NCBI GenBank assembly: GCA_023055505.1
Contig: JALIRH010000043.1
Coordinates: 4,109,896-4,173,895 of the forward strand
DNA: 64,000 bases
Reading direction: 5' to 3'
Source: Callipepla californica brunnescens
Taxonomy: Eukaryota > Chordata > Aves > Galliformes > Odontophoridae
The position numbers and the translations under genes were made by a program. Below the pieces are notes generated by a model. The model searched no databases, had not been told where the DNA came from, and saw nothing but the letters and a program-made list of their open reading frames with translations. Position 1 is the stretch's first letter; each line of letters begins with the position of its first letter. Below are positions 11,901-21,528 of the stretch, one piece after another.

Positions 11901-14900
11901 CATCCTTATTAAGTTTTGGAAGGTTTTTAGTTTTGGAGAAAGCAGAAGGATTTTTGATAGTCTTAATAATAAATATAAGCTACATTGAGTTTTGTGGTTT
12001 TCTGTGGTTTCTTTTGTACTCTGCATCAAGTAGCATTTCAGTTTTTTGTTTTATGATTCTTTGTGGTTCTAATGCTTCAAAGATATGTCCTTAATGAAAC
12101 AAAAGCAATGTTTAATGGGCAGCTGCTCTTTGACAGACCAATGCATGTTAAAATGGTAAGTATGTTCAGACTGCTGTTCTGCTGCTTTTTGAACTGATAC
12201 AGTGCTATTAATTTTTATTTTTTGGGTGATGTGTGGCTTCCAGATTGGTGTGACAGAACTAAACAGCATGTTATGACAAACATAGTCCTGCACTTTGTAT
12301 CTCAATTATAGCTTTTGGGCTGAAGTGTTGGGAGGAATGCACATTCTATTGGAAGGACTTGGCCTAATACCTAGTGATGCCAAGCCACAAAATTGTGGAA
12401 GGTTATTTCTTATTATTTTTCTAGAAGATAAACTCAAAGCAGTTCTTATTGAATTTATGATTAAGTTTCTGTAATTGGAAGGGGGAGAAAAAGGGGACAG
12501 GAAATCCTTCTAGCAAGAAGGCAGGCCAGGGTCATATATCGACTTAATGTATTGAATTATTTTTTTAGGATGAACGAGCCTTTCCCAAAGGAGATTTCTT
12601 TCCTCCAGAACGACCCCAACAACTTCCTCGTAAGTTTCTCCTCTGTGACTGAACGTTACGTTACGCTTTTTAATTTGCTTCATGGCAACTTAAGCACATG
12701 CAAGATGAGACTTAATTTGAAAGCATTTTGTTCTCAGGATTGCATTTAGAGAGATTTCTTATATATTCCTGGGTTATACTTATAATTGAGTCTGTAGGTA
12801 TTAGAATCTTACACTTGTGAAGTACTGCTTCTGTAGCCTGCGATATGCAGGCAGGAAGAGATTATTTCTATTCTACTTATTAATCGATAACTGTAACTTC
12901 CCCCACTACCCAGCTACTTAAACCCAGCCCTAGTAAAATGGTTCAGACTTATGAAAAACTTGAGTTCAAATAACTATATAGTGTCAAAGGAGAAAATAAT
13001 AAAGAATAATTCATCAGTCTTGTCTCTTTTTGGATACCTCCTTCAGCTCATAGCTTAAAGTTTGACCTAAAAACAGTATTCTGTTAACATACTACAAGTT
13101 TCCAGGTCTCTTGATTGTAATTCAAAAGCCCTCTTAAAAGCAGGGTTTCAAGGAAACGTGATCAGTTAATAGAGAACCCTTTTGTGTGCTGGTGTATTCT
13201 AGATATCTCACATTTTTTCCTTCAATTTAAAGGGCTGAGTTGAGGACCTGAGAATTTTCCAGGCCTTCAGGTTTTTCAGTGGAACATTATACCAATTTAT
13301 CAATACCCAAAGGGAGGTTGCAAAGAAGACAGAGCCAGGCTTTTTTCAGTGGTGCCCGGTGACAGGACAAGGCTTCTAAACGGGAAACATTTCTGTGAGG
13401 GTGACTGAGTACTGATGTGACAAGTTACCCTGAGAGGGTTTGGGAGTCTCCATCCTTTACGATAACAAAAAGTGGTTCAGCACAGCGGGCTCTAGGTAAT
13501 CTGGGGCCTTTGGGGTGGATAATCTCCAGAGGTCCCTTGCAACCTCAGCTGTTCTGTGATAATGTAATGAAAATGTTGAACAGAAGGAGACTTGTTTGAA
13601 AGGGAGAATGATGTGTGGAGGGGAAGAAAAACACCTCTATTTTACAGTTGAAAATTAATTTGCTAAAATACCATGAAAAATGGCAGTTTGGCTGGCTGCT
13701 CTAAAACGTAAAGTAGTTCTGTTAATTCAGCCACGTGAAGTTTTCTTAGTCCTGGAAACAAAATCTGTTGAGTGCTGCTACCTTGCACAATTCTAGTATT
13801 CATTAATCCATCCCTTAGTTAGTTCAGTTATCTGCTTATCTGCCAAAGCCTTGTTCAGCAGCTGTATCACCCACAGTTGTTTTGCTTATGTTTTTTCTTT
13901 TCTTTTTTTATTGCTGCCTTGACTTTCTATAACAGTATAGCTAATCAAGAGAAAGTCGTTGGTTTCTAGTTTAATTATCTTTGCTTAAAGTGGAACAAGT
14001 AATTATGGGAACATATTTCTTGGACTTTAATTTGAAGGGGGGGGCTATGGGAGGGGGAAAGAATGCTATCTCATGGTGCTTTACAACAAAATTGAATGCT
14101 TCCTAAAATTTATTGTGTTGATTAAACAAGGAAGTTGTATTCTCATAGGCAGAGAATACCATTGAGCTTTTAGTTGGGTCAAATGCAATCAAATAAGTTT
14201 CCTTCCTGATCAACTGTGAGCAAAATGAGATGGTTTGGTTTTTATTATTTTATTTTTGGATTGGGGAATCCGTGATTCACTTGGGTACAGGAAGATTCAA
14301 ATACTGTTTCTGGAAATTGTTCTTCATTTCTCTAGGGAAGAGGCTGGCTGTGTGCTCTGAATTGTATAGGTGGCTGTCATAATGATAGGTGGAACCTTGT
14401 GGTTGTTTAAATTCTTACCTGCAAGGGCAAGAACCTTGGCAAAGACTGAACTAAGACATTTGTTAATCAAAGGTATTAGTGTGAAAAGGTTAGAAGTTGT
14501 TTATACTAAATTGCCCACTCTATTCTCAGATTGAGGAGTTACACAAAATAAGCAGTGTTCTAGCCAGTTATTTTTCAGGAGTCAGCTTAAAACCAGTCAA
14601 AGAGAAAAACAACTTTTCTCAGTAGTGAGATAAAAACTGGATCTGAGAAAGAATAATTGAGGTTAATTTTCAATCTGCTTTGAGACGTATCTGCTCTGGA
14701 TTTACACTTTCATGCATTAACTATGTACCCCAAAGTGGGAACACAGCAAGATTATTATTATTTTTTTTTTTTTTGGAGAATGGAAGTAAATTACTTAAGA
14801 ATAAAACTTGCTGTTTTGTCAAATTATGGAAACAAGGCTTTTTTGATATCTGAATATTTTCTTCAGATGGTCTTGGTGGTATTGGCATGGGATTAGGACC

Positions 14901-17900
14901 TGGAGGTCAACCTATTGATGCAAATCATTTAAACAAAGGCATGGGAATGGGCAACATGGGACCTGGAGGTAAGAAGATTACTCCTATGCTTTGTTTCATG
15001 AGAGCTTTAAGCTGTGTAGAGGGTAGATAGCTTTGTTTTGCCTACAAAAAGAGTTGAAGTGTATTAGGAGTGTTAAAGCCAAATGAATTTTTATTGAGCT
15101 TGATAATGGAAACTTGAACTTGACAGATTGCTCCATTTTTTTTATTTTTTTTTTTTATCATGGTCAAGGCACAGCTCTCATTTTCTGACTCTTGAGCATG
15201 AGCAGCAGACACTGCAAATATACATTAAACTTTTAAAACCATCTGTTACTTTTAATACTTGTTAGTGGGCTTGCAAATCTTGTGTTTAGGGTTTGTTTAA
15301 ACAGAAAAAAAAGTTTTAAAGAGCCACCTAAAAAAGTAGCACACATTCAGCTTTCAGTTTATAAATGCCTATGGGTTTTTTCCACTTACTGCTTTTATTT
15401 GTTGAGAAGGAATGTTATAATCTATTCAGAGCTATCACGTGTAAACTACAGTTGAAAGTACTGTATGATCTCTATTTCTACAGCCACTCTAATGGCTGAA
15501 GCTTTGTAGAATTACATCTGCTATATAAAGCTTTCTCTTTTATTTTGAGGAATGGGAATGGAAGGCATGGGCTTTGGAATGAATAAAATGGGAGGTAAGC
15601 TGTGTTTTTTGAAATAAATATAGCTTGGGTTGTTTTGGAAGCTATGTAAACTTAGCCACATGTGACTAGCAGGCATTTGTGTTCTCTATGAAATAGTTAC
15701 TCATCTTTAAAGGTTTGTTCATTCTTGAGTATTACAACTGCTGTAGGTGTGTGAAGAAGGGTTGAAACCTCAGAGAAAATATTACCTTGGTTTGGACATG
15801 TGACTTCTTAAGCCTGACTTTGGTCAGACCTTATTTTCTAAGCCAAATTCTTGACCCAATTTTGTGAATCTATGATACAGAGTTGTCTTGATGTCTGTGA
15901 AAATGACTTGTGAAAAGCTTATTGTGGTGAGGTGTAGTGTTAAGTTAAAATGCATTGCTAAGGAATCCCTGGAATATACTTTCTTTTAGGAATGGAAGGT
16001 CCTTTTGGTGGCATGGAAAACATTGGTCGCTTTCCAGCTGGAATGAACATGGGCAGAATGAGTGGTAGGCACTGGGTTATTTATCACTCACTGGTTATGA
16101 TTTATTATGCTCCCAAGTTTGACAGAAGTCCTGTTTTCTAAAACTGTAATAATGCAGACTGGTCATTTTCCTCTTCCCAGCTTTTCTTAGAAAAACTTAA
16201 GGTTTACATGTGATGTGGTATCTGCAAAAAACTACAAAAAATAAGTGCTTTGCTGAGGTTTCCTTGAATAAGATGAACTGTGTTCTGTCTATATTCACCG
16301 GAAAGACTTCTCCAGAGCAAAGCATCTGCCTTGTCTGCATTTAAATGGATTTATGTTGTTTCTGTCAGTTGTGTTTTTCTTTTGGAAAGACAAAACAAAA
16401 TGATCAGAAGGACATAGTAGAAGTTTGCCTTGCTGTTAATATTTAAAAATTATGCCTGCATTAAAATGTTCTCTCAGACGTTATTCAGGTGCCCCGAAGA
16501 ACATAATCAAACTTTTTACTCTTTACAGAGATGGATCGTGCCATGGGTGGTGGAGGATTTGAGAGAGAATTTGGAAGAAATGAAATGGGGATGTCTCGTA
16601 GTTTTGGAGACACCTTGGAGAGAGGAATAGGTCAGTATACTAAGCTAAGTACAAATACGTTCTACTGGAAATACTTGATCTGTGCATAAAAAAAAAAAAA
16701 AATAACAGAAGACCGTATTTTGTGAGTAGCTGTTGGAATACTTCATGTTTGATCAGACAGATATATGTAACAGTAGTGATCTGTGAATTCTGTAACGCAA
16801 TTTCAAATGTAGCAGGGAATATCTGAGATGCTTCTTAGTGACTTTTTGTGTTAAATTTACATATGTGTGTGGCAAAGTTCTGGCTGGTGTGTGACTCAAG
16901 CTTATAATGTAGCCTGCAGCCTACCTGGTAGATAAGAAAAATGTGGTGTCATCTTTTGTTTCTTTAGCAGAAATTTTAGAAATCACACTGTGAAATGCAG
17001 TGCAGTGATGCTGGTAGACTCTATGAAATAAGATCTATGTAAAAAAGAAGGATGATCTTTCTATTGAAGTGATTAAAAAAAAAAAAAAGCTCAGTGGCTG
17101 AATGACAACATTTGAATAACCAGGAGTTGTCTTTGGCTTACAGCTTGGGGTTAGTACTTTTTTCAGAGACTCTAACCTAAATGCAGGATGCTACTGTCTT
17201 TCAGCTGAGAGAAATACTATATTTAAGTATTTCAGTGAAGTGACAGCAGTAGATATATGTATTTCTTGAATAAGTATTAAATGTTACATAAATCAAACCC
17301 ATTCTTTCTTAAGATACTACTGAAATTCATAATATAGAAGCTGCAGTTAGATATAATTAATGAAAAGTGATGAGATATTTGGAAGATAGTTTCTTGAAGG
17401 CTTTTTCTCCTCAAATCAAACTCAAGGAGTTGTTCTTTGGTTTTTTTTTTGTTTTTTTTTTTAATTTGTTTTAGTTTTGTTTCTAAAGTGCTATAGTGTT
17501 AAACTCAATAGGTAAGACGGTTTGTACAACAGGAACTTCTCCTAAGGGAGTGGAGTCTAAATGCTTTGCTACTGGAACTAGAGTACTCTGTAGCATAGTG
17601 AGGACAACTCCATCAAGGAATTTTATGAAGCAAATCTATATATCATGTTCTTGCTTCTGTTTTATGGCACAGGCAGCCTTTTCATGCTTTCCACACTAAA
17701 AGGCTGAGTGAGCTTTGTACTGTGGCCATAATGCAGTGATTCTTGTGTGGAGCTCCCACCTAAATTTAAATACTAACTTTTGCCACCTGGTCTCCTCACA
17801 GGTTTGCATATGCCTTTGAACTTTTCTCCTTTTGTGTGTGTTGGTTTTCACTGCACATAGTGAGTGTAAATTAGTGTTCATTAAGCATAAATTTCTCTCC

Positions 17901-20328
17901 TGCCCAGGTATAGTGCATAGTCTAACACGGTTACCAGTCTCCTAAAATGTACTGCTGTCATGGTAATCGGAATAATCAATGCCAGTATTCTTCCTGTCTA
18001 AAATAACTACTTCATATTCTATAGCAACACACCGTGAAGTCATGTTTTGATTAATGATACTTGAAAGCAATTGAGTAATGTTAGTGTGCGTTAGGTTTGT
18101 TAGTCTGTATATGACTATTGGTAACTTGTGTGTTTTGTTCCAGGTGGTGGAAATGCCAGCATTCCTGGGATTGAGAGGATGGCACCTGGCATTGATCGTA
18201 TGGGCTCGGGAATAGAAAGAATACCTTCTGGGATGGGTCATGGGATGGAGAGAGTAGGGTCAGAAATAGACAGGATGGGTCTTGTTTTGGATCGCATGAG
18301 TTCCAATGTGGATCGTATCGGTTCTGGAATTGACCGAATGGCCCCGCTGGGCATAGATCATATTGCTCCTAACATTGAGAGGATGGGACCAGCTATTGAG
18401 AGAATGGGTTCTGGCATAGAAAGAATGGGTTCTGGCATAGGCTTTGGTATCGAGAGAATGGGTGCTGCCATTGATCGTGTTGGCACCACTATGGATAGAA
18501 TGGGATCAGGTGTAGAACGTATGGGATCTGGCATGGATAGAATGGGTATAGGTATGGAACGTATGGTCCCTGCTGGAATGGGAACTGGAATGGGTCAGGT
18601 CATAGAGAGAATGCCAGCTGGCTTGGATCGCATAGGTGCCACTCCCATGGAAAGAATAGGAATAGATCGTATGGGTGCTGCTAGCATGGAAAGAATGGGC
18701 TTGGAGCGCATTGGAGCCACTAATATGGAAAGAATGGGTCCTGCTATGGGACAGGGCATGGGAGCAGGCATAGATCGCATGGGACTTGCAATGGGAAGCA
18801 ATTTTGAAAGAACAATGGAAATGGAACGTGGAAACTTTGCAGGCAATTTTGCAGGCTCCCTTGGAGGAACTGGAGGACCTGCAGCTGGGGTGGCCAGAAA
18901 AGCTTGTCAGATATTTGTGAGAAATGTGAGTAGCCTTCTTCCTATGTGTTGATCTCATCTGAGTTTTTTTGACTTCTGTTAGAATATTTAATATTGGGTG
19001 CTGCTAAAGGTGGAATTGAGTAGACCATTGTGAGTGGAAGATATTTCCTTAACAGGAGAACAGCTTTTCTGCATCTGTAAATAAATGTGTAAATAAATAA
19101 AGCGTGGCTGTCCCAGGATGGAAAGCTTTTGAAGATTTGGCAATACTCACGGGTCATTTAACAGATCTTCAGTAATCATTCTTCTCTTTTTCACAGCTTC
19201 CCTTTGATTTTACATGGAAAATGCTGAAAGATAAATTTAATGAATGTGGTAAGTTGTTATATCACTGGCAAGCTTTACTGATAACTGAGTGAGATGGGAA
19301 CTTGTCTTTCACAGACACCAGTACCATAACTAAGATTTCACTCAGACCTGGAAGTACTAAATCTCATTGTTGACAGGTGTTTTGGGGATGTTTACCATCC
19401 TGCTTTGCCCAAAAGAGCTCTACAGTGTTGAGAAGCAATAAATGTTTTTACTGGCCAGTCAGTGATAATTGAGTCAGTGCATGCTCTTTCTCAGCTTGCT
19501 ACTCAGTTTGGGCTCCTCTGTCTCATGGGTTGGGCTTATCATGTGGATAGCCTCTCTGTGGTTATGGAAAGAGGGAGGTGTGGAAATCCAGGATGAATTA
19601 TGAGGTTCATTTCTGCAGAGAGAAGCTGATGACTAATGAAAAGTATTGGCACAGGTGTTTTGTATTTGAGTGAACATAGGTGGTTTGGGGAAACTGTCCT
19701 TAAAAGGATGTTCAGAAATTAATAATGGTAGTAATAAAATAAAAGCAAATCAAGTAGCTAAAAAGATTGCTGAATACTGTTGGATGTGGGCTGTTCTGCT
19801 TCTAGGAATTTTTCTTGTCAGTAACTACTATCTCCTCACCTTGTTCCCCAATATTTGCTGCTTGCCAAGTGCCAGCCTTATCAGTTATGATGTGGATTAT
19901 GTGTTTGCAAGGGGGGCAGGGCTCATTAGCTTTGTTCCATTCATCTACTTCTGATGCATCACACTTGAGAGTTGACAGAACAAGTTTGGATTCATACATA
20001 CTTCAAACTGAGAATGCCCCTTAAAACACTGACTTGGTAGAGTCTTCCTATGGCTTTCAGTTTCAAAGTAATGTGTGATTTCTGTGGTTTGAGACAGAGG
20101 GCTGTGAATTGGTAGCTATGTGGTATGTACTAGATTAAACAAGAACCTTTATTTTCTTTTGAAGGTCACGTGCTGTATGCTGATATCAAGATGGAGAATG
20201 GCAAATCAAAAGGATGTGGTGTGGTTAGATTTGAGTCCCCAGAAGTAGCTGAGAGAGCCTGCCGCATGATGAATGGGATCCAGCTTCGTGGGAGGGAGAT
20301 AGATGTGCGAATTGATAGAAATGCTTAA
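5933..20328 (+). CDS. HNRNPM: HNRNPM, heterogeneous nuclear ribonucleoprotein M (3' part of gene, 14 coding exons)
   Basis: This gene encodes a nuclear RNA-binding protein that binds GU-rich RNA and regulates pre-mRNA splicing. Joined exons are 5933-5985, 6816-6823, 6909-7002, 9099-9293, 10319-10472, 12106-12155, 12569-12629, 14867-14968, 15550-15594, 15990-16064, 16529-16630, 18144-18925, 19197-19248 and 20165-20328 (TAA at 20326-20328). The frame stays open throughout and gives 644 residues. Order of domains: end of RRM1 (RNP1 core KSRGCAVVEF), RRM2 (RNP2 VFVANL, RNP1 [10 protein letters not shown]), a Gly/Met-rich linker, 26 IERM-like repeats, then RRM3 (RNP2 IFVRNL, RNP1 [10 protein letters not shown]) ending in IDRNA. 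The N-terminus and first half of RRM1 are not in the window; I searched 1-5932 by eye and did not find them. The only near paralogue is MYEF2. The IERM-repeat block and the [11 protein letters not shown] and [15 protein letters not shown] segments fit HNRNPM. Confidence 0.97.
6816..6823 (+). CDS. HNRNPM: HNRNPM 8-nt microexon inside RNP1 of RRM1
   Basis: The exon is only GGATGCGC, after an AG at 6814-6815 and before a GTAAGT donor at 6824. It supplies Gly-Cys and the first two bases of Ala. Without it, exon 5933-5985 (phase 0 end) cannot join exon 6909-7002 (which starts with one base of a split codon) in frame. With it the motif reads SRGCAVVEF, as in vertebrate hnRNP M. Confidence 0.92.
6909..7002 (+). 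CDS. HNRNPM: HNRNPM exon: C-terminal half of RRM1
   Basis: Acceptor CGCAG ends at 6908 and donor GTAAGA starts at 7003. The exon reads [20 protein letters not shown] followed by [11 protein letters not shown] and ends in phase 0. Mammalian hnRNP M has [11 protein letters not shown] here. Confidence 0.97.
7003..9098 (+). other. HNRNPM: HNRNPM intron, 2.1 kb
   Basis: No exon or recognisable repeat was seen apart from a 31-nt T run at 8895-8925. Confidence 0.8.
8895..8925 (+). repeat. (T)31 homopolymer in HNRNPM intron
   Basis: 31 consecutive T, about 170 bp upstream of exon 9099-9293. Length is likely polymorphic. Confidence 0.95.
9099..9293 (+). CDS. HNRNPM: HNRNPM exon: RRM1-RRM2 linker and RNP2 of RRM2
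   Basis: Acceptor TTTTGCAG ends at 9098 and donor GTAAGT starts at 9294. The 195 nt (65 codons, phase 0-0) begin [15 protein letters not shown], pass through a Gly/Pro-rich stretch ([15 protein letters not shown]), and end STVFVAN, the RNP2 strand of RRM2. Being a multiple of three with phase 0 ends, it could be skipped in frame; mammalian isoforms are known to differ in this linker. Confidence 0.97.
9640..9985 (+). repeat. Old CR1 LINE fragment, sense
   Basis: Plus-strand translation keeps [19 protein letters not shown], related to the CR1 [19 protein letters not shown] segment. The 3' part is very diverged, so the right boundary is loose. Confidence 0.65.
10319..10472 (+). CDS. HNRNPM: HNRNPM exon: core of RRM2
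   Basis: Acceptor TTCTAG ends at 10318. The exon reads [18 protein letters not shown] and contains RNP1 ([10 protein letters not shown]). It ends in phase 1 after ...VQAI plus one base. The donor is GTATCCTT, a U12-type 5' splice site rather than the usual GTAAGT. Confidence 0.96.
11210..11648 (-). repeat. CR1 LINE 3' fragment, well preserved
   Basis: Minus-strand frame 11292-11636 is open for 114 residues and covers the CR1 reverse transcriptase C-terminus ([28 protein letters not shown]). It is near-identical in the inverted sense to 50290-50710. It lies inside the U12-type intron. Confidence 0.95.
11770..11910 (-). repeat. CR1 LINE 3' end
   Basis: Starts AATCATAGAATCATAGAATA followed by CCAAGGTTGGATGAGACCTA, a typical 3' terminus in minus orientation. 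Confidence 0.9.
12106..12155 (+). CDS. HNRNPM: HNRNPM exon: C-terminal end of RRM2
   Basis: The first two bases complete a Ser codon, then [16 protein letters not shown], ending in phase 0 at donor GTAAGT (12156). The acceptor AAAAG is poor by U2 standards, which fits its assignment to a U12 intron. Confidence 0.96.
12569..12629 (+). CDS. HNRNPM: HNRNPM exon: post-RRM2 segment
   Basis: Acceptor TTTTTTAG ends at 12568 and donor GTAAGT starts at 12630. It reads [20 protein letters not shown] and ends in phase 1. Confidence 0.97.
12630..14866 (+). other. HNRNPM: HNRNPM intron, 2.2 kb
   Basis: Contains one plus-oriented CR1 3' end (13290-13566). Nothing else was recognised. Confidence 0.8.
13290..13566 (+). 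repeat. CR1 LINE 3' end, sense
   Basis: Ends with AGAGGTCCCTTGCAACCTCA then GCTGTTCTGTGATAATGT, the characteristic CR1 terminus, preceded by diverged 3' coding and UTR sequence (AGAGCCAGGCTTTTTTCAGT). Confidence 0.85.
14867..14968 (+). CDS. HNRNPM: HNRNPM exon: Gly-rich linker
   Basis: Acceptor CTTCAG ends at 14866 and donor GTAAGA starts at 14969. It reads [20 protein letters not shown] then [14 protein letters not shown], phase 1-1, so it could be skipped in frame. Confidence 0.97.
15550..15594 (+). CDS. HNRNPM: HNRNPM exon: Gly/Met linker, 45 nt
   Basis: Acceptor TTTTGAG ends at 15549 and donor GTAAGC starts at 15595. It reads [15 protein letters not shown], phase 1-1. Confidence 0.95.
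15990..16064 (+). CDS. HNRNPM: HNRNPM exon: Gly/Met linker, 75 nt
   Basis: Acceptor TTCTTTTAG ends at 15989 and donor GTAGGC starts at 16065. It reads [18 protein letters not shown] then MNMGRMS, phase 1-1. Confidence 0.96.
16529..16630 (+). CDS. HNRNPM: HNRNPM exon: MYEF2-like acidic/Arg segment
   Basis: Acceptor TTTACAG ends at 16528 and donor GTCAGT starts at 16631. It reads [20 protein letters not shown] then [14 protein letters not shown], phase 1-1. The human hnRNP M isoform I remember has a different segment here (NEILSNALKRG...), while the paralogue MYEF2 has a related one (ERDFGR...GFGDSF). The exon may be alternatively used. Confidence 0.92.
   Translation, partial: RWIVPWVVEDLRENLEEMKWGCLVVLETPWREE
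16631..18143 (+). other. HNRNPM: HNRNPM intron, 1.5 kb
   Basis: No repeat was recognised. A strong unused-looking acceptor (TTGTTTCTTTAGCAG, ending 16970) precedes sequence that hits a stop after 8 codons in the linker frame. Confidence 0.75.
18144..18925 (+). CDS. HNRNPM: HNRNPM exon: 26-copy IERM-type repeat domain and start of RRM3
   Basis: Acceptor TGTTCCAG ends at 18143 and donor GTGAGT starts at 18926. The 782-nt exon holds 260 codons. I count 26 copies of the core [I/L/M/V]-[E/D]-[R/H]-[M/I/V] spaced by Gly/Ala/Ser-rich residues, then [18 protein letters not shown], a Gly-rich stretch, and KACQIFVRN (RNP2 of RRM3). This repeat block is the hallmark of hnRNP M; human has a similar number. 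Confidence 0.98.
19197..19248 (+). CDS. HNRNPM: HNRNPM exon: RRM3 first helix
   Basis: Acceptor TTCACAG ends at 19196 and donor GTAAGT starts at 19249. It reads [17 protein letters not shown] and ends in phase 1. Confidence 0.98.
20165..20328 (+). CDS. HNRNPM: HNRNPM last coding exon: RRM3 C-terminal part and stop
   Basis: Acceptor GAAG ends at 20164. It reads [20 protein letters not shown] then [18 protein letters not shown] and ends [10 protein letters not shown] before TAA at 20326-20328. Confidence 0.98.
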
Positions 20329-20600
20329 GTAGTTGCTTTTTTAACACTGAAACCAGATTTTTGAATTTGTATTTTTCTTGTTAACCATTTTAATTTGACT
20401 GGATGTAAAGGTGTTAAAACAATTCAGTTGCTTTCTGGAGTAATTTTAATTACTTTTTTAACGAATGGATTTCCATTTTACTGTTTTTTGCATTGAAACT
20501 GCAATGTGCACAATCTTTTTTTGTAGTTGTGGCATCTTGTTGACATTACAGATGTAAACAGTATGACTTTGATAATAAATGCAAGTTAAAGATTTCAGTC
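20329..20600 (+). other. HNRNPM: HNRNPM 3' UTR
   Basis: AT-rich sequence directly after the stop codon, ending about 15-25 nt past a canonical AATAAA. The exact cleavage point is not determined. Confidence 0.8.
20574..20579 (+). terminator. AATAAA poly(A) signal of HNRNPM
   Basis: The first canonical AATAAA after the HNRNPM stop, 246 nt downstream, within GATAATAAATGC. A second AATAAA at about 20890 could serve a longer form. Confidence 0.8.
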
Positions 20601-21290
20601 ATTGTATCTGTTACTGGCAGCACATCCTGTGCTTGCAAAACCACCTGTAAGCTGAGCTCAGTAAAACTAGAATTTGTTTTCTCCTGTGATGTGTCAAGCA
20701 AGAATATTCCTTTTGGTTATCAGTTTGTGACAGTATGAATCCGGCTTGAAAATGATGCACTTCGCTGTCCCTGTTAGTACTTCATGGCAGTGGCATACAG
20801 GAGAATTCGCACGTCCTGCCTCCGGACGTGGATGACCCCAGCAGAAGTACTGGGGCTGATTTCCCTTCAGTGGCAATGCTGCTTCTGAAAAATAAACGAT
20901 CCTGCACCTTCAGTTGTGTCAGTGCCGTTCTGAGGCCTGAACTGAAAGTGGAGTTAAAATTTTTTTCCTAATGTGTCATAGGCAGAGGGGACAGTAAGAC
21001 GACAGCAGCCAGTGTGCGCTGTACTTCATCGGCTCAGAGATAAAGATATGGAGAAAAAGTGAGGGCCAGTACTTTTTTTGTTGCTCAAAGGATTACAGCT
21101 CATGTAATAGATTGGAAAGCAAGTTGGAGTGTGATGGTACAGTTGCTGTTAAGCTGTAGCTGATCAAACTGCTCTTGTGGCGGAAGGGCTCTTCTGTGCT
21201 GTTTTTCGCTATTGTGGAATTGTACCGTCAGAATCAGAGGGGCCAGAAGTGCTGAACGTGGGAAGAAGCGTTTCAGTGACTGTGAAGGGG
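20600..21290. other. HNRNPM-TIMM44 intergenic spacer
   Basis: Under 1 kb separates the HNRNPM poly(A) signal from the TIMM44 ATG. No gene or repeat was recognised before the CpG island begins. Confidence 0.7.
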
Positions 21291-21457
21291 GGAAGCGTTC
21301 CGCGCTTTCCCCGCCCTGAGTTTCAGGGCAGTGCCGTGCAGCGCCGCTTCAGCTCCCAGCTGCCACCTTTCCGCTTTCCCTGCGCACTGTCACTCACGGC
21401 GGGCAGCACACACGTTCCCGCCCTTTCCGCCCGCTCGTTCTGAGCGCCGCGCGGGTG

Positions 21458-21465
21458 TGACGTCA
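21458..21465. promoter_or_regulatory. Perfect palindromic CRE (TGACGTCA)
   Basis: TGACGTCA is the full CREB/ATF consensus palindrome, 64 bp upstream of the TIMM44 ATG inside the CpG island. Confidence 0.75.
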
Positions 21466-21479
21466 CTACGTCGCGTCGG

Positions 21480-21487
21480 TTACGTCA
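21480..21487. promoter_or_regulatory. Variant CRE (TTACGTCA)
   Basis: One mismatch from the CRE palindrome, 15 bp after the perfect site. An intervening CTACGTCG at 21466-21473 is a weaker match. Confidence 0.55.
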
Positions 21488-21528
21488 CAGCCGCGCGCCG
21501 CGCTCGCGTCGCACGCTCGGCTCGCAAA

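Larger units (their letters stand above)
10473..12105 (+). other. HNRNPM: U12-type (minor spliceosome) intron in HNRNPM RRM2
   Basis: The 5' splice site is GTATCCTT, matching the U12 consensus RTATCCTT exactly. Near the 3' end, GTCCTTAAT at 12087-12095 matches the U12 branch-site consensus TTCCTTRAY at 8 of 9 positions. Its branch A (12094) lies 11 nt before the exon, and there is no polypyrimidine tract before the AAAAG acceptor. This combination is diagnostic of a U12 intron with GT-AG ends. The intron also contains two CR1 copies. Confidence 0.88.

Noticed and set aside
18506..18958. 150-codon minus-strand frame
   Set aside because: Shadow of the repetitive HNRNPM exon on the other strand.
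19561..19660. Possible box C/D snoRNA (TGATGA-like and CTGA-like words) in an HNRNPM intron
   Set aside because: Spacing and terminal pairing do not fit a snoRNA; such short words occur by chance.
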